A stretch of 64,000 nucleotides of DNA from Chromatiales bacterium (GCA_016789885.1 JAEUPZ010000031.1:124001-188000), one strand, 5' to 3'. Counted from the stretch's first letter, positions 24,906 to 36,092 are shown. Notes: a model not told the origin generated them from the letters alone. Numbers and translations are program-made.

Positions 24906-26648
24906 TCAGCCCAGCGCCCGGACGACGGCGCGGTGCTGCTCGAGCAGCACGTCGGGCAGGCGGTTGCCGTACTCCTGCAGGTACGACTCGATCGACTCCA
25001 TCTCGGTCCGCCAGCTGGCGGGCTCCACCGCCAGCAGGGCCTTGAGGGCGTCGGCGCTGACGTCGGCGCCGTTGAGGTCGATGTCCTCGGGGCGGGGCAG
25101 GTGGCCGATGGCCGTCTCGCGGGCGCCGACGCGGCCCTCGACGCGGTCGATGATCCAGCGCAGTACCCGCAGGTTGTCACCGAAGCCCGGCCACAGGAAC
25201 CTGCCCTGGTCGTCCTGGCGGAACCAGTTGACGTGGAAGATGGCTGGCAGCCGGTCTGAGCGCTCGCCGAAGCTCAGCCAGTGGCGCCAGTAGTCGCCGA
25301 AGTTGTAGCCGCAGAAGGGCTTCATGGCCATGGGGTCGCGGCGCGTGACGCCGACCTTGCCGGTGGCGGCGGCGGTGGTCTCGGAGGCGACGCTCGCCCC
25401 GACCAGCACGCCGTGCTGCCAGTCCTTCGCCTGGTACACCAGGGGCGCCAGCTCACGGCGCCGGCCGCCGAAGATGATGGCCGAGATCGGCACGCCGGCC
25501 GGATCGTCGGCCATGGGCGAGTAGCTGGGGTTCTGGCGGGCCGTGACGGTGAAGCGCGAGTTCGGGTGCGCCGCGGGCCCGTTGGCTGGATCGTAGGGGC
25601 GGCCCTGCCAGTCGATGGCCGGCGTGCCGTGGCCCTTGCCTTCCCACCACGGCTCGTTGTCGGCCGTGACCGCGACGTTCGTGAAGATGGTGTCGCGGCG
25701 GATCATGTCGAAGGCGTTGCGGTTGGTGTCCGGGTTCGTGCCCGGCACCACGCCGAAGTAGCCGGACTCCGGGTTGATGGCCCGAAGCGTGCCCTCGGCG
25801 TCGAGATGCAGCCAGGCGATGTCGTCGCCGATGGTGCGCACCTTCCAGCCGGCGAGGGACTCCGGCGGAATGAGCATGGCCAGGTTGGTCTTGCCGCAGG
25901 CCGACGGGAAGGCCGCCGCCACGTAATGGCGCTCGCCGGCCGGGCTCTCGAGTTCGACGATCAGCATGTGCTCGGCGAGCCAGCCCTCGTCGGCGGCCTG
26001 CCAGCTGGCGATGCGCAGCGCGTGGCACTTCTTGCCGAGCAGGGCGTTGCCGCCGTAGCCGGAGCCGAAGCTCTTGATCAGCAGCTCGTCCGGGAAGTGC
26101 GTGATGAAGCGGCGGTCGGGGTTCAGGTCGCCGGTGGAGTGCAGGCCCCGCACGAAGCGGCCCTCGCGCTCGATGCGCTCGAGGGCGGCGCGGCCCATGC
26201 GCGTCATGAGCCGCATGTTGACCGCGACGTAGGCGCTGTCGGTGATCTCGACGCCGCAGCGGGCGTACGGCGAATCGATGGGACCCATGCAGTAGGGGAC
26301 GACGTACATCGTGCGGCCCTGCATGCAGCCGGCGAAGAGGCCATCCATGCGCCGGTGGGCCTCGCCGGGCTCGAGCCAGTTGTTGTTCGGGCCCGCCGTG
26401 GCCTTGTCGGGCGTGCAGACGAAGGTCAGGTGCTCGACGCGCGCGACGTCGGTCGGGTCGGAGCGGTGCAGGTAGCAGTTCGGGTAGGTCTCGGGGTTGA
26501 GGCGGATGAGGTCGCCCCGGCCGAGCATCAGGTCGAGCAGCGCGCGGTATTCGCCGTCGGAGCCGTCGCACCAGTGGATGCTGGCAGGCTTGGTGAGCGC
26601 GGCGGTCTCTTCGACCCAGCGGCGCAGCGCGGCGTTGCTCGTCGTCAT
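24906..26648 (-). CDS. pckG: Phosphoenolpyruvate carboxykinase (GTP)
   Basis: The 580-residue cytosolic enzyme makes phosphoenolpyruvate from oxaloacetate with GTP, the first committed step of gluconeogenesis. It is the GTP-dependent type, unlike the ATP enzyme of Escherichia coli. The kinase P-loop is FPSACGKTNLAML with the family's reactive cysteine. PNNNWLEP, YVVPYCMGPIDSPYARCGVEITDS, the metal and substrate region FGSGYGGNALLGKKCHALR, and FGGRRRELAPLVYQ are all hallmarks. Length is normal. It is divergent from tsaB, with a shared A+T-rich spacer holding TATAAT on its own strand. It suggests growth on organic acids or amino acids. Confidence 0.97.
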   Translation of the reverse strand: MTTSNAALRRWVEETAALTKPASIHWCDGSDGEYRALLDLMLGRGDLIRLNPETYPNCYLHRSDPTDVARVEHLTFVCTPDKATAGPNNNWLEPGEAHRRMDGLFAGCMQGRTMYVVPYCMGPIDSPYARCGVEITDSAYVAVNMRLMTRMGRAALERIEREGRFVRGLHSTGDLNPDRRFITHFPDELLIKSFGSGYGGNALLGKKCHALRIASWQAADEGWLAEHMLIVELESPAGERHYVAAAFPSACGKTNLAMLIPPESLAGWKVRTIGDDIAWLHLDAEGTLRAINPESGYFGVVPGTNPDTNRNAFDMIRRDTIFTNVAVTADNEPWWEGKGHGTPAIDWQGRPYDPANGPAAHPNSRFTVTARQNPSYSPMADDPAGVPISAIIFGGRRRELAPLVYQAKDWQHGVLVGASVASETTAAATGKVGVTRRDPMAMKPFCGYNFGDYWRHWLSFGERSDRLPAIFHVNWFRQDDQGRFLWPGFGDNLRVLRWIIDRVEGRVGARETAIGHLPRPEDIDLNGADVSADALKALLAVEPASWRTEMESIESYLQEYGNRLPDVLLEQHRAVVRALG

Positions 26649-26805
26649 CCGGTCAGTTCCTCAGCGGCTTGGTGTTATGCGCGGCCGGGCTGCATGGCCG
26701 GGCGGCTTCGCGAACCGGTTATTATACAGATCGCCCCGGGGCGTTCAGGACCTGCGTCCGGCCGTCGCGGGCCCAGTTTCTGTCAAAGACCGGGCTCCCT
26801 TCCAC
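26649..26805. promoter_or_regulatory. Divergent spacer between pckG and tsaB
   Basis: The sequence GGTTATTATAC at 26718-26727 gives TATAAT on the minus strand (26726-26721) toward pckG and TATTAT on the plus strand (26720-26725) toward tsaB. The two -10 elements overlap, so the two promoters could not both be occupied at once. Matching -35 elements are poor in both directions. Confidence 0.45.
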
Positions 26806-27492
26806 GTGCCGCATACCCGCTGCTGGCTCGCCATCGAGACCGCCACCGAGCGTCCGGGCGTGGCGCTGGGCCATCGGGGCCGCTCGTGGACCTGCGAGTC
26901 GCCGGGCCTGGCCGCCCCGTCGCGCCACATCTACGAGTGGATCGACGCGCTGCTCGGGGCGGCCGGTGCGAAGCCTGCAGCCATCGAGGCCATCGCCTTT
27001 GGTGCGGGGCCCGGCAGCTTCACCGGCGTGAGGGTGGCCGCGTCCGTGGCCCAGGCCTTCGGCCATGCCCTGGGCCTGCCGGTCTGGCGCGTATCGACGC
27101 TTGCCGCGCTGGCTGCCGCTGCCCTGCAGGCGACCGGTGCAGCCCGGGCCGTGGTCGCCCTCGACGCCCGCATGGCCGAGGCCTATGCCGGCGAGTACCG
27201 GTGGGGCCCGGATGGCGCACTGGTCGCGGTGCGTCCCGACCGTCTCGTGCCCGCGGGCGAGGCGCTCGACCTGGCGACCCCGGGCGAGCCCTGGGTCGCG
27301 GCGGGGCCCGGCTTTGCGGCCTGCCCGGCGCTGATGCCGGCGGGGATTGTCCCGCCAGTGGCGGTGCTGCCGTGGCTGCTGCCGTCGGCCCATGATGTGC
27401 TGCAACTCGCGACGTCGGCGCCGGGGCTGGGGCAGACTGTGACTCCCGCCGGCGCGCTGCCCAACTACCTGCGCGACCGGGTGACCCGGTGA
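26806..27492 (+). CDS. tsaB: tRNA threonylcarbamoyladenosine biosynthesis protein TsaB
   Basis: TsaB is the non-catalytic partner that dimerises with TsaD to make t6A37 in ANN-decoding tRNAs. The 228-residue product opens with LAIETATERPGVAL and carries the conserved IAFGAGPGSFTGVRVAASVAQAFGHALGLPV of the ASKHA fold. Later, VALDARMAEAYAGEY corresponds to the usual DARM-EVY segment, and the C-terminus ends LPNYLRD, matching the typical P-YLR tail. GTG 26806 is chosen because it precedes the first conserved strand at the normal distance. The ribosome site is weak. It is followed 34 bases later by dsbB. Confidence 0.93.
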   Translation: MPHTRCWLAIETATERPGVALGHRGRSWTCESPGLAAPSRHIYEWIDALLGAAGAKPAAIEAIAFGAGPGSFTGVRVAASVAQAFGHALGLPVWRVSTLAALAAAALQATGAARAVVALDARMAEAYAGEYRWGPDGALVAVRPDRLVPAGEALDLATPGEPWVAAGPGFAACPALMPAGIVPPVAVLPWLLPSAHDVLQLATSAPGLGQTVTPAGALPNYLRDRVTR

Positions 27493-27526
27493 CGGGCCAT
27501 CCGTTGGCGGCAAGGAGCGGTAACCG

Positions 27527-28048
27527 GTGTTCGAACACTTGAGGGCGCGGCCCCGCACCGCCAACCTGGCCGGCGCAGTGGCCTGCGCGGCACTGATGGC
27601 CTACGCGCTCTATGCGCAGTACGGGCTGGGCCTGGCGCCGTGCCCGCTGTGCATTTTCCAGCGGGTCGGCGTCATTGCGCTCGGCATCGTGTTCGGGCTT
27701 GCGGCCCTGCACCCGGCGGGTCCCGTGGGCCGGCGGGTCTGGGCGGTGCTGGTGGCGCTCGCGGCGCTTGGCGCCGGCGGCGTGGCCGGGCGCCACCTGT
27801 GGCTGCAGTCGCTGCCCCCCGAGCGGGTTCCTGCCTGCGGGCCGGGCCTCGAGTTCATGCTCGAGGCCTTTCCGCTGCGCGAGGTGGTCGAGGTGGTGCT
27901 CTCCGGCTCCGGCGAGTGCGCCACGGTCGACTGGCAGCTGCTCGGCATCGCGATGCCGGGCTGGGTGCTGATCGCGGTCACGGTCCTCGGCGTCGCTGGG
28001 TTCGCCGTCAACTGGGCGGCGGGCCGCCGGGTGACTGCCGCGCCCTGA
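27527..28048 (+). CDS. dsbB: Disulfide bond formation protein B
   Basis: DsbB is an inner-membrane quinone reductase that reoxidises DsbA in the periplasm. This 173-residue protein has four hydrophobic segments, with the first redox pair in LAPCPLCIFQR after the first segment and a second cysteine pair in the long periplasmic loop (VPACGPGLEFML and SGSGECATVDW). The arginine after the CPLC site is conserved in the family. The GTG start at 27527 has AAGGAG nine bases upstream. Two closely spaced inverted repeats and a 24-base palindrome follow the gene before the convergent dapD. Confidence 0.93.
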   Translation: MFEHLRARPRTANLAGAVACAALMAYALYAQYGLGLAPCPLCIFQRVGVIALGIVFGLAALHPAGPVGRRVWAVLVALAALGAGGVAGRHLWLQSLPPERVPACGPGLEFMLEAFPLREVVEVVLSGSGECATVDWQLLGIAMPGWVLIAVTVLGVAGFAVNWAAGRRVTAAP

Positions 28049-28147
28049 CTTTCCAGCCGGGGGGGCCGCGGACACCGGCTGCTGGACCGGGACCTGCGCA
28101 AGCCCCCGGCGCGCGGCTGGCAGATCGGGAATGCGCCGCGCCGGTCT

Positions 28148-28171
28148 GTCGCCCGGGTGCACCCGGGCGAC
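28148..28171. terminator. Perfect 24-base palindrome between dsbB and dapD
   Basis: The half-site GTCGCCCGGGTG is followed at once by its exact complement, with no unpaired centre in the DNA. It lies between the 3' ends of convergent dsbB and dapD. No T-run follows on either strand. Its CCCGGGT core resembles the arms of the hairpin at 16406. Confidence 0.6.
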
Positions 28172-28221
28172 CCGCCGCGGTCGTCGTGCGATGCCTGCGC
28201 GCGGCCCTCGGCGGACTGCGC

Positions 28222-29043
<822 letters not shown>

Positions 29044-29120
29044 GGTGTCGTACCGGGGTCCGTGCGGGCCGCCATCTTGCGGTCCGTCGCGCGCGCCGGC
29101 AACTGCCGGCCGTGGCGCCG

Positions 29121-31835
29121 TCAGGTCATGGTGTCGAGGGCCTGCTTCAGGTCGGCCTTCAGGGCGTCGCCGGCGCTGGCGCCCAGCGGGTTGCCGGCGG
29201 CGTCGGTGACGTAGAAGACGTCCTCGGCGCGCTCGCCGACGGTGACGATCTTGGCCGCCTGCACGGCCACGTGGTGCCCCTTCAGCACCTGTCCCACCTG
29301 GCAGAGCAGCCCGGGCCGGTCGCCGGCGACGATCTCCATGACGGTGCGCCCGTTGACGTCGTCGGTGGCGAAGCTCACGTGGGTCGGCGTCGTGAACATT
29401 CTGACCTGGCGCGGCGGCCGGCGCGTCACGCGCGGCGTGAAGTTGCTGCCCGCGCCGAGCGCCTGTTCGAGGCGCCGCCGCAGCTGCTCACGCCGCGCCG
29501 GGTCGCCGATGCGGGTGCCGCCGTTTTCGAGCACGACGTAGGTGGCGAGGCTGAAGCCGTTGCCGAGGCGGACGACCCGGGCGTCGGCGATGTTCAGCCC
29601 CAGCTCGTCGAGTACCGCCGTCGCGGTGGGGAAGTTGTATTCGTCCTGCGGGGAGTAGACGAGGATCGACGTGCCGGCGCCGGTGGCTTCGTCCTCGACG
29701 GCGACGAGGGCCCGGTCCCCGGCGGGAGTCCCGGCCACGAGCGCCCGGGTGTGCCAGGCGATCTCCTCCGGACGGCAGCGCAGGAAGTAGTCGTCGCCGA
29801 GCAGCGACCAGAGCCGGTCGACCGTCGCCGGGGCGAGGCCGGCCGTGGCGAGCAGCTCGCGGGCCGTGGCCTTGCGCCCGGCGATGAGCTCGTCCTTGTC
29901 CACCGGGTTCTCGAGCCCGCGGCGCAGGGCCTGCAGGGCGAGGGCGTACAGCTCCTCGAAGAGCTGTGCCTTCCACGAGTTCCACAGCTTGGGGTTGGTG
30001 CCGCGCACGTCGGCGACGGTGAGCAGGTAGAGGTAGGCCAGGTGGGTCTCGTCGCCGACGCGCCGCGCGAAGTCGGCGATGACCGCCGGGTCGCTGATGT
30101 CGCGCTTCTGGGCCGTCAGCGACAGGAACAGGTGGTTGCGCACGAGCCACGCGACCAGGCGCGCGTCGTACCGCGACAGGCCGTGCTCGAGGCAGAACGC
30201 CTCGGCGTCGATGGCGCCGAGCTCGGAGTGGTCGCCGCCGCGCCCCTTGGCGATGTCGTGGAACAGGCCCGCGAGGTAGGCGACCTCGGGCGAGGGCAGC
30301 GACTGCATCAGCTCGGAGCAGCGCGGGAACTCGTGGTTGAACCGCGGCAGCGCGAAGCGCCGCAGGTTGCTGACGACGAACAGCGTGTGCTCGTCGACGG
30401 TGTAGGCGTGGAACAGGTCGTACTGCATGCGGCCAACGACCCGGCCGAAGGCGGGTACGTAGCGCCCGAGCACGCCGTAGCGGTTCATGCGCCGCAGTTC
30501 GTGGGTGACGCCGGCCGGCGCCCGCAGGATCTGCAGGAAGAGGCGGTGGTTGCGCGGGTCCTGGCGGAACTCGTCGTCGATGAGCGGCAGGCTGCGGCGG
30601 ACCAGCGAGATCGTGCGGGCGCTGACGCCGGTGAGGTCCGGTCGCTGCTGCAGCAGCCAGAACACCTCGAGCAGCGCCGAGGGCTGGCGCTCGAAGACGT
30701 CGTCGGCCACGACCTCGAGGAAGCCGTGGCGCACCTGGAAGCGCTCGTTGACCTGCTCCGGCTCCCCCTCGGGGCTGGTCAGGATGGCCTCCTGGAACTG
30801 CTGCAGCACCATCTCGTTCAGGCGGCTCAGGTCCATGACCGTGCGGTAGTACCGCTGCATGAACTGCTCGACGGCCAGCATGAACGACGCATCCTGGTAG
30901 CCGAAGAGCTGCGCGATGCGGGCCTGGTGGTCGAAGAGCAGCCGGTCCTCGTGGCGGCCGGTCAGCAGGTGCAGCGCGAAGCGGATGCGCCACAGGAACT
31001 CCCGGGCCTGCAGCAGCAGCCGCAGCTCGGGGGCGGTGAGGAAGCCCTGCCGCACCAGGGCCTCGAGGTCGCCGCTGCCGAAGTGGCGGCGGGCCACCCA
31101 GCCGATGGTGTGGATGTCGCGCAGGCCGCCGGGGCTGCCCTTCACGTCGGGCTCGAGGTTGTAGGCCGTGTCGTCGTACCGGTGGTGGCGGGCCTGCTGC
31201 TCGCGCAGCTTGCCGGCGAAGAAGTCCCGGTCGGGCCAGACCTGGTCCGGTGCCGTGGCGGACTCCATGGCCCGGTAGAGGGGGTCCGGCCCCAGGATCA
31301 GCCGTGACTCCATCAGCGTGGTCATCACGGTGAGGTCGGCCCGGGCATCCTCGCGGCACTCGGCGGCCGTGCGCACGCTTTGACGGATCTCGATGCCGGC
31401 GTCCCACAGCAGCGTGACGAAGGGCGGCACGGCCTCTGCGGCCACGGCCTGCTGGCCGTCGGGAATCAGCACCAGCAGGTCGACGTCGGAGCAGGGGTGC
31501 AGCTCGCCGCGGCCGTAGCCACCGACGGGCACCAGCGCCGCGTCGGGCAGGTGCGTCGCGGCGGTCTCCCGCCAGGCGGCGGTGACCACCGCGTCGAGCA
31601 GGCGGGCCCGGTCGCGGATCAGTTCGCCGGCGGGCTGTCCGTCGATGAAGCGCTGGCGCAGCGCGGCGTTCCCGCAGGCAAGGACCGTGCGGAGCCGGGC
31701 CAGCGGCGCCTCGGGCCCCGCCAGGTGCGCGGTGATGCGGCCCCAGTCGAAGCGGTCGCCCCCGGCCACCAGCACCGTGGCCGCCTGCTGGCGGGCCTCG
31801 TCGGTGAGGGTGAGGACCGGGGCTGCCGCGTTCAC
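29121..31835 (-). CDS. glnD: Bifunctional [protein-PII] uridylyltransferase/uridylyl-removing enzyme
   Basis: GlnD is the cytosolic nitrogen sensor that uridylylates PII proteins when glutamine is low and removes UMP when it is high. The 904-residue product has the nucleotidyltransferase motif [20 protein letters not shown] near residue 110, an HD hydrolase domain ([20 protein letters not shown]) in the middle and two C-terminal ACT domains ([35 protein letters not shown]) that bind glutamine. The open frame continues upstream, but GTG 31835 overlaps the map stop as GTGA and yields a normal length. map and glnD are therefore coupled, as is common in gammaproteobacteria. Confidence 0.96.
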   Translation of the reverse strand: MNAAAPVLTLTDEARQQAATVLVAGGDRFDWGRITAHLAGPEAPLARLRTVLACGNAALRQRFIDGQPAGELIRDRARLLDAVVTAAWRETAATHLPDAALVPVGGYGRGELHPCSDVDLLVLIPDGQQAVAAEAVPPFVTLLWDAGIEIRQSVRTAAECREDARADLTVMTTLMESRLILGPDPLYRAMESATAPDQVWPDRDFFAGKLREQQARHHRYDDTAYNLEPDVKGSPGGLRDIHTIGWVARRHFGSGDLEALVRQGFLTAPELRLLLQAREFLWRIRFALHLLTGRHEDRLLFDHQARIAQLFGYQDASFMLAVEQFMQRYYRTVMDLSRLNEMVLQQFQEAILTSPEGEPEQVNERFQVRHGFLEVVADDVFERQPSALLEVFWLLQQRPDLTGVSARTISLVRRSLPLIDDEFRQDPRNHRLFLQILRAPAGVTHELRRMNRYGVLGRYVPAFGRVVGRMQYDLFHAYTVDEHTLFVVSNLRRFALPRFNHEFPRCSELMQSLPSPEVAYLAGLFHDIAKGRGGDHSELGAIDAEAFCLEHGLSRYDARLVAWLVRNHLFLSLTAQKRDISDPAVIADFARRVGDETHLAYLYLLTVADVRGTNPKLWNSWKAQLFEELYALALQALRRGLENPVDKDELIAGRKATARELLATAGLAPATVDRLWSLLGDDYFLRCRPEEIAWHTRALVAGTPAGDRALVAVEDEATGAGTSILVYSPQDEYNFPTATAVLDELGLNIADARVVRLGNGFSLATYVVLENGGTRIGDPARREQLRRRLEQALGAGSNFTPRVTRRPPRQVRMFTTPTHVSFATDDVNGRTVMEIVAGDRPGLLCQVGQVLKGHHVAVQAAKIVTVGERAEDVFYVTDAAGNPLGASAGDALKADLKQALDTMT

Positions 31836-32599
31836 GCGCGTTCGGCTGCCCCGAGGGTCAGCACCTCGTTGCCGGACGGGGTGATCAGGATCGTGTGCTC
31901 CCACTGGGCCGACAGCGAGTGGTCGCTGGTGACGACCGTCCAGCCATCGGCCAGCAGCCGGACCTGGCGCTTGCCGGCATTGACCATGGGCTCGATGGTG
32001 AAGGTCATGCCCGGCACCAGCTCGAGGCCCTCGCCGGGGCGGCCGTAGTGGAGCACCTGGGGGTCTTCGTGGAAGACCCGGCCGATGCCGTGGCCGCAGT
32101 ACTCGCGCACGACGCTGAAGCCCGCCGCCTCGACGTGGGTCTGGATCGCGTGGCCGATGTCGCCGAGCCGGCTGCCGGGCCGCGCCACCCCGATGCCTCG
32201 CCACAGGGCCTCGAGGGAGACCTTGCAGACGCGCTCGCCCTGGATGCCGGGCTTGCCGACGTGGAACATGCGGCTGCTGTCGCCGTGGAAGCCGTCCTTG
32301 ATGACGGTGACGTCGACGTTGACGATGTCGCCCTGCCGGAGCCGGCGGTCCCCGGGGATGCCGTGGCAGACCACGTGGTTGACCGAGGTGCAGATCGACT
32401 TGGGGAAGCCGCGGTAGTTGAGCGGGGCCGGGATCGCCTGCTGTACGTTGACGATGTAGTCGTGGCAGATCCGGTCGAGCTCGTCCGTGGTCACGCCCGG
32501 CTGGACGTAGGGACCGATCATGTCGAGGACGTCGGCGGTCAGCCGTCCGGCCAACCGCATGGCGTCCTGCTCGGCGGGGGTCTTCAGGGTGATGCCCAT
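31832..32599 (-). CDS. map: Methionine aminopeptidase, type I
   Basis: This metalloprotease removes N-terminal methionine from nascent proteins. The 255-residue product has the metal ligands in VNVDVTVIKDGFHGDSS (two Asp), GHGIGRVFHEDP (His), FTIEPMV (Glu) and the final Glu in SAQWEHT. The start ATG 32599 yields MGITLKTPAEQDAMRLAGRL, typical for the family; the open frame upstream crosses the promoter region and is spurious. The gene is divergent from rpsB, the usual arrangement, and its stop overlaps the glnD start. Confidence 0.97.
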   Translation of the reverse strand: MGITLKTPAEQDAMRLAGRLTADVLDMIGPYVQPGVTTDELDRICHDYIVNVQQAIPAPLNYRGFPKSICTSVNHVVCHGIPGDRRLRQGDIVNVDVTVIKDGFHGDSSRMFHVGKPGIQGERVCKVSLEALWRGIGVARPGSRLGDIGHAIQTHVEAAGFSVVREYCGHGIGRVFHEDPQVLHYGRPGEGLELVPGMTFTIEPMVNAGKRQVRLLADGWTVVTSDHSLSAQWEHTILITPSGNEVLTLGAAERA

Positions 32600-32801
32600 G
32601 CGGGGATAGGCCCCGCAGTGCCCGGAAGGGCGGGGCGGTGTCGCTAGGATGAGCCCGGTATGGTATAAAGCGCCCGCCCCAGAGGCAAATAAATCCACAC
32701 GCGTTTCGACACGTGCGAATGGGTGCCCGGTGCCGGCCTGTCCGGTTCCGGGTTTTCGCATGGGAAACGCGGCGGCCCAACCCGACAATCAGAGGTGACT
32801 A
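32600..32801. promoter_or_regulatory. map/rpsB divergent promoter and structured rpsB leader
   Basis: An extended -10 TGGTATAAA (TATAAA at 32664-32669) points toward rpsB; its -35 is poor. The remaining 130 bases form a leader. CGGGTT at 32749-32754 can pair with AACCCG at 32779-32784, and inside that GTTTTC can pair with GGGAAAC across a small loop. A long structured leader before rpsB is what ribosomal protein S2 autoregulation would need, as in Escherichia coli, but I did not match it to a known leader family. AGAGGTG at 32791-32797 is the ribosome site. Confidence 0.5.
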
Positions 32802-33695
32802 ATGGCTGACGTAAGCATGCGCCAGATGCTTGAGGCTGGCGTGCATTTCGGGCACCAGACCCGCTACTGGAACCCGAAGATGGCTCCCTACATCTTCGGC
32901 GCCCGCAACAACATCCACATCATCAACCTCGAGCACACGGTGCCGCTGTTCCAGCGCGCCGCGGGGTTCATCCGCTCCATCGCCGGCGACGGCGGGCGCG
33001 TCCTGTTCGTCGGCACCAAGCGGTCCGCCCGGGATTCGGTCCGGGCCCAGGCCGAGCGCTGCGGCATGCCGTTCGTGAGCCACCGCTGGCTCGGCGGCAC
33101 GCTGACCAACTTCAAGACGATCAAGATCTCCATCAAGCGCCTCGAGGACCTCGATGCCATGGAGAAGGACGGCACGTTCGAGCGCCTGACCAAGAAGGAA
33201 GTGCTCCAGCGTCGCCGCGAGAAGGAGAAGCTCGAGCGCAGCCTCGGCGGCATCAAGGCGCTGACCTCGCTGCCCGACGCACTGTTCGTCATCGACGTGG
33301 GCCACGAGAAGATCGCGATCCACGAGGCCAACAAGCTCGGCATCCCGGTGGTCGGCATCGTCGACACCAACTGCTCGCCCGAGGGCGTGCAGTACATGGT
33401 CCCGGGCAATGACGACGCCATGCGCGCCGCCGAGCTCTACGCCTTCGCCATGGCCGACGCCGTGCTCGAGGGCCGGGCTGCGGCGCCGTCGCTCGCCATC
33501 GGTGAGGACGAGTTCGTCGAGCTCGACGCCGAGGGCAAGCCCCGGGCCAACCCGGACAAGCGCGGCGCGCCGCGCAAGCCCGCCGCCCGCAAGCCTGCCG
33601 CAGCGCCCAAGGCCCGCGCCCCCCGCAAGGCCGCAGCCCCGGCTGACGCACCGGCCGAGGCGGCCGGCGAGGCCGACGGGGAGGCCGCCGAATGA
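32802..33695 (+). CDS. rpsB: 30S ribosomal protein S2
   Basis: S2 binds the 30S subunit near the head-body junction with S1. Residues 1-230 are a normal S2: [52 protein letters not shown] and [20 protein letters not shown]. The product is 297 residues, about 55 longer than Escherichia coli S2. The extra C-terminus is first basic ([20 protein letters not shown]) and then acidic ([10 protein letters not shown]), so it is probably disordered. The stop overlaps the tsf start as ATGA. Confidence 0.97.
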   Translation: MADVSMRQMLEAGVHFGHQTRYWNPKMAPYIFGARNNIHIINLEHTVPLFQRAAGFIRSIAGDGGRVLFVGTKRSARDSVRAQAERCGMPFVSHRWLGGTLTNFKTIKISIKRLEDLDAMEKDGTFERLTKKEVLQRRREKEKLERSLGGIKALTSLPDALFVIDVGHEKIAIHEANKLGIPVVGIVDTNCSPEGVQYMVPGNDDAMRAAELYAFAMADAVLEGRAAAPSLAIGEDEFVELDAEGKPRANPDKRGAPRKPAARKPAAAPKARAPRKAAAPADAPAEAAGEADGEAAE

Positions 33696-34570
33696 ACGTC
33701 GCTGCCAACCTCGTCAAGGAACTGCGCGAGCGCACCGGCGCCGGCATGATGGAGTGCAAGAAGGCGCTCCTCGACGCCAACGGCGACATCGACGCGGCCC
33801 AGGAGCTGCTGCGCACCCGCGGCCAGGCCAAGGCCGACAAGAAGGCCGGCCGCATCGCCGCCGAGGGGCGCATCGAGAGCGCCACCCGGGCCGATGGCAG
33901 CCTCGCCGTGCTCGTCGAGGTCAATTGCGAGACCGACTTCGTCGCCAAGGACCCCGGCTTCCAGCAGTTCGCGAAGCAGGCGGCCGACGCGGCCGTGGCT
34001 GCCGAGCCTCCCAGCGTTGAGGCGCTGCTCGCCCTGCCGCTGCCGGGCGGCGGCACGCTCGAGGAGGTGCGCCGCGACCTGGTGGCGCGCATCGGCGAGA
34101 ACATCAACGTCCGGCGGTTCGAGTACGTGCGCCCGGCGGGGGCTCTGGCCAGCTACTTCCACGGCACCCGGATCGGCGTGCTGGTGGACCTCGAGGGCGG
34201 CAGCGCCGACCTCGGTCGTGACCTCGCCATGCACATCGCCGCCACCAACCCGCGCTACGCCGATGCGGACCAGGTGCCGGCCGACGTCCAGGCCAACGAA
34301 CGGCGCATCCTCAGCGAGCAGGCCCAGAACGAGGGCAAGCCGGCCGAGATCGTCGCCAAGATGGTCGAGGGGCGCCTGCGCAAGTTCCTGGCCGAGATCA
34401 CGCTGGTGGGCCAGCCCTTCGTCAAGGACCCGGACACGACCGTCGGCAACCTGCTGAAGAAGCAGTCGGCGCGCATCGTGCGCTACGTGCGCCTGGAGGT
34501 CGGCGAGGGGATCGAGAAGAAGTCCGAGAACATTGCCGAGGCCGTCGCGGCGATGCACGCGCAGGGCTGA
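33692..34570 (+). CDS. tsf: Elongation factor Ts
   Basis: EF-Ts is the nucleotide exchange factor of EF-Tu. The 292-residue protein has the N-terminal UBA-like domain ([37 protein letters not shown]), the conserved [13 protein letters not shown] contact region with EF-Tu and the C-terminal [18 protein letters not shown] segment. It is translationally coupled to rpsB by a 4-base overlap, the standard rpsB-tsf operon. Confidence 0.98.
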   Translation: MNVAANLVKELRERTGAGMMECKKALLDANGDIDAAQELLRTRGQAKADKKAGRIAAEGRIESATRADGSLAVLVEVNCETDFVAKDPGFQQFAKQAADAAVAAEPPSVEALLALPLPGGGTLEEVRRDLVARIGENINVRRFEYVRPAGALASYFHGTRIGVLVDLEGGSADLGRDLAMHIAATNPRYADADQVPADVQANERRILSEQAQNEGKPAEIVAKMVEGRLRKFLAEITLVGQPFVKDPDTTVGNLLKKQSARIVRYVRLEVGEGIEKKSENIAEAVAAMHAQG

Positions 34571-34598
34571 GGCCCGGCGCTGGCCGGCAGGCCTGACT

Positions 34599-34617
34599 CC
34601 CGCCCGGGTCGGGCGGG
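34599..34617 (+). terminator. Hairpin between tsf and pyrH
   Basis: CCCGCCC-GGGTC-GGGCGGG forms a 7-base-pair stem 28 bases after the tsf stop. A direct repeat of GGATCCCG follows at about 34615 and 34630. It may terminate or attenuate rpsB-tsf before the separate pyrH promoter; no T-run is present. Confidence 0.45.
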
Positions 34618-34662
34618 ATCCCGCAATGGGATCCCGTCCGCCTCGCGCGGCGGCAAATCCGC

Positions 34663-34668
34663 TAGAAT
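34663..34668 (+). promoter_or_regulatory. Candidate -10 for pyrH-frr
   Basis: TAGAAT lies 42 bases before the pyrH ATG, after the hairpin at 34599, in sequence otherwise made of G and C. The same form precedes gltX at 17268. The -35 is not clear. Confidence 0.4.
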
Positions 34669-34710
34669 CGGCGCGCCCCGCGCCAGCGGGGGCTGGTTGT
34701 ACAGAGAGCA

Positions 34711-35433
34711 ATGCCCGAGCCGCAATCCGCCTTCCGACGCATCCTCCTCAAGCTCAGCGGCGAAGCCCTGATGGGCCGCGAGGACTACGGCATCGACCCG
34801 GACGTCCTGACCCGCATCGCCACCGAGATCCTGCAGGTGCAGGAACTGGGCATCCAGGTGGGTGTCGTCATCGGTGGCGGCAACATCTTCCGCGGGGCGG
34901 GCCTGGCCCGCGCCGGCATGGACCGGGTCACCGGCGACCACATGGGCATGCTGGCCACGCTGATCAACGCGCTGGCGCTGCAGGACGCCCTCGAGCGAGT
35001 CGGCTCCCACGCCCGGGTGATGTCGGCGCTGCAGATCCACGAGGTCTCCGAGGACTACATCCGCCGGCGCGCGATCCGCCACCTCGAGAAGGGGCGGGTC
35101 ACGATCTTCGCCGCCGGTACCGGCAACCCCTTCTTCACCACGGACACCGCCGCCGCGCTCCGCGCCATCGAGATCGGTGCCGACGTGCTGATCAAGGCGA
35201 CCAAGGTCGACGGCGTCTACACCGCCGACCCGAAGAAGGATGCCACCGCCCGGCGGTATGACCACCTGACCTTCGACCGGGTCATCGCCGACCGGCTGAA
35301 CGTCATGGACACCACCGCGGTCGTGATGTGCCGCGAGAACAACGTGCCGATCCGGGTCTTCGACCTGCACGCCGGCGGGGCGCTGGTCCGTCTCGCCCGG
35401 GGCGAGTCGGTCGGCACGCTGGTGACGGGGTAG
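34711..35433 (+). CDS. pyrH: Uridylate kinase
   Basis: This cytosolic hexameric UMP kinase of 240 residues belongs to the amino acid kinase fold. Motifs are [74 protein letters not shown] and [17 protein letters not shown], all near-identical to the family. AGAGAG before the ATG serves as a ribosome site. It lies between tsf and frr, the canonical order. Confidence 0.98.
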   Translation: MPEPQSAFRRILLKLSGEALMGREDYGIDPDVLTRIATEILQVQELGIQVGVVIGGGNIFRGAGLARAGMDRVTGDHMGMLATLINALALQDALERVGSHARVMSALQIHEVSEDYIRRRAIRHLEKGRVTIFAAGTGNPFFTTDTAAALRAIEIGADVLIKATKVDGVYTADPKKDATARRYDHLTFDRVIADRLNVMDTTAVVMCRENNVPIRVFDLHAGGALVRLARGESVGTLVTG

Positions 35434-35500
35434 GGCGGGGCCCGCGGTCCCGGCTGACTGCGCCGCGGCCCTGGGGCCTGCGGCGCCGAGGGAGGGGTTT

Positions 35501-36058
35501 GTGATCGACGAGATTCGCAAGGATGCCGAGCAGCGCATGCAGAAGTGCGTGGCTGCCTTCGGCCAGGCACTGCGCAAGCTGCGGACGGGCCGGGCGAGCC
35601 CCACGCTGCTGGAGCACCTGCAGGTGGAGTACTACGGCACCAACGTGCCGCTCTCCCAGGTGTCCAACGTGGCCGTCGAGGATGCCCGTACGCTGGCGGT
35701 GACGCCGTGGGAGAAGGGCATGGTGGCGGTCATCGAGAAGGCCATCATCAACTCCAACCTCGGCCTGACCCCGCGCAGCGCCGGGACGGTGATCCGCGTA
35801 CCGCTGCCGCCGCTCACCGAGGAGCGCCGCCGCGACCTGGCCAAGCTCGTGCGCCAGGAGGCGGAGCAGGGCCGGGTGTCCGTGCGCAACGTGCGGCGCG
35901 ACGCCCTGAACGACCTCCGCGAGGCGCTCAAGGAGAAGATGATCAACGAGGACCAGGAGCGGCAGGCGCACCAGCAGGTGCAGGACCTGACCGACCGCTT
36001 CGTCGCCGAGATCGAGCGCCTCTCGGACGAAAAGCAGAAAGAGATCATGGAGTTCTGA
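35501..36058 (+). CDS. frr: Ribosome recycling factor
   Basis: RRF splits post-termination ribosomes with EF-G. The 185-residue tRNA-shaped protein has the long helical domain starting [33 protein letters not shown] and the small domain with [28 protein letters not shown]. The start is GTG 35501 after GAGGGAGG. It belongs to the pyrH-frr-uppS-cdsA run. In Escherichia coli dxr follows frr; it does not here. Confidence 0.98.
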   Translation: MIDEIRKDAEQRMQKCVAAFGQALRKLRTGRASPTLLEHLQVEYYGTNVPLSQVSNVAVEDARTLAVTPWEKGMVAVIEKAIINSNLGLTPRSAGTVIRVPLPPLTEERRRDLAKLVRQEAEQGRVSVRNVRRDALNDLREALKEKMINEDQERQAHQQVQDLTDRFVAEIERLSDEKQKEIMEF

Positions 36059-36092
36059 GCAGGCCCGCCCTGCCGCAAGCCATGCGTTCATC

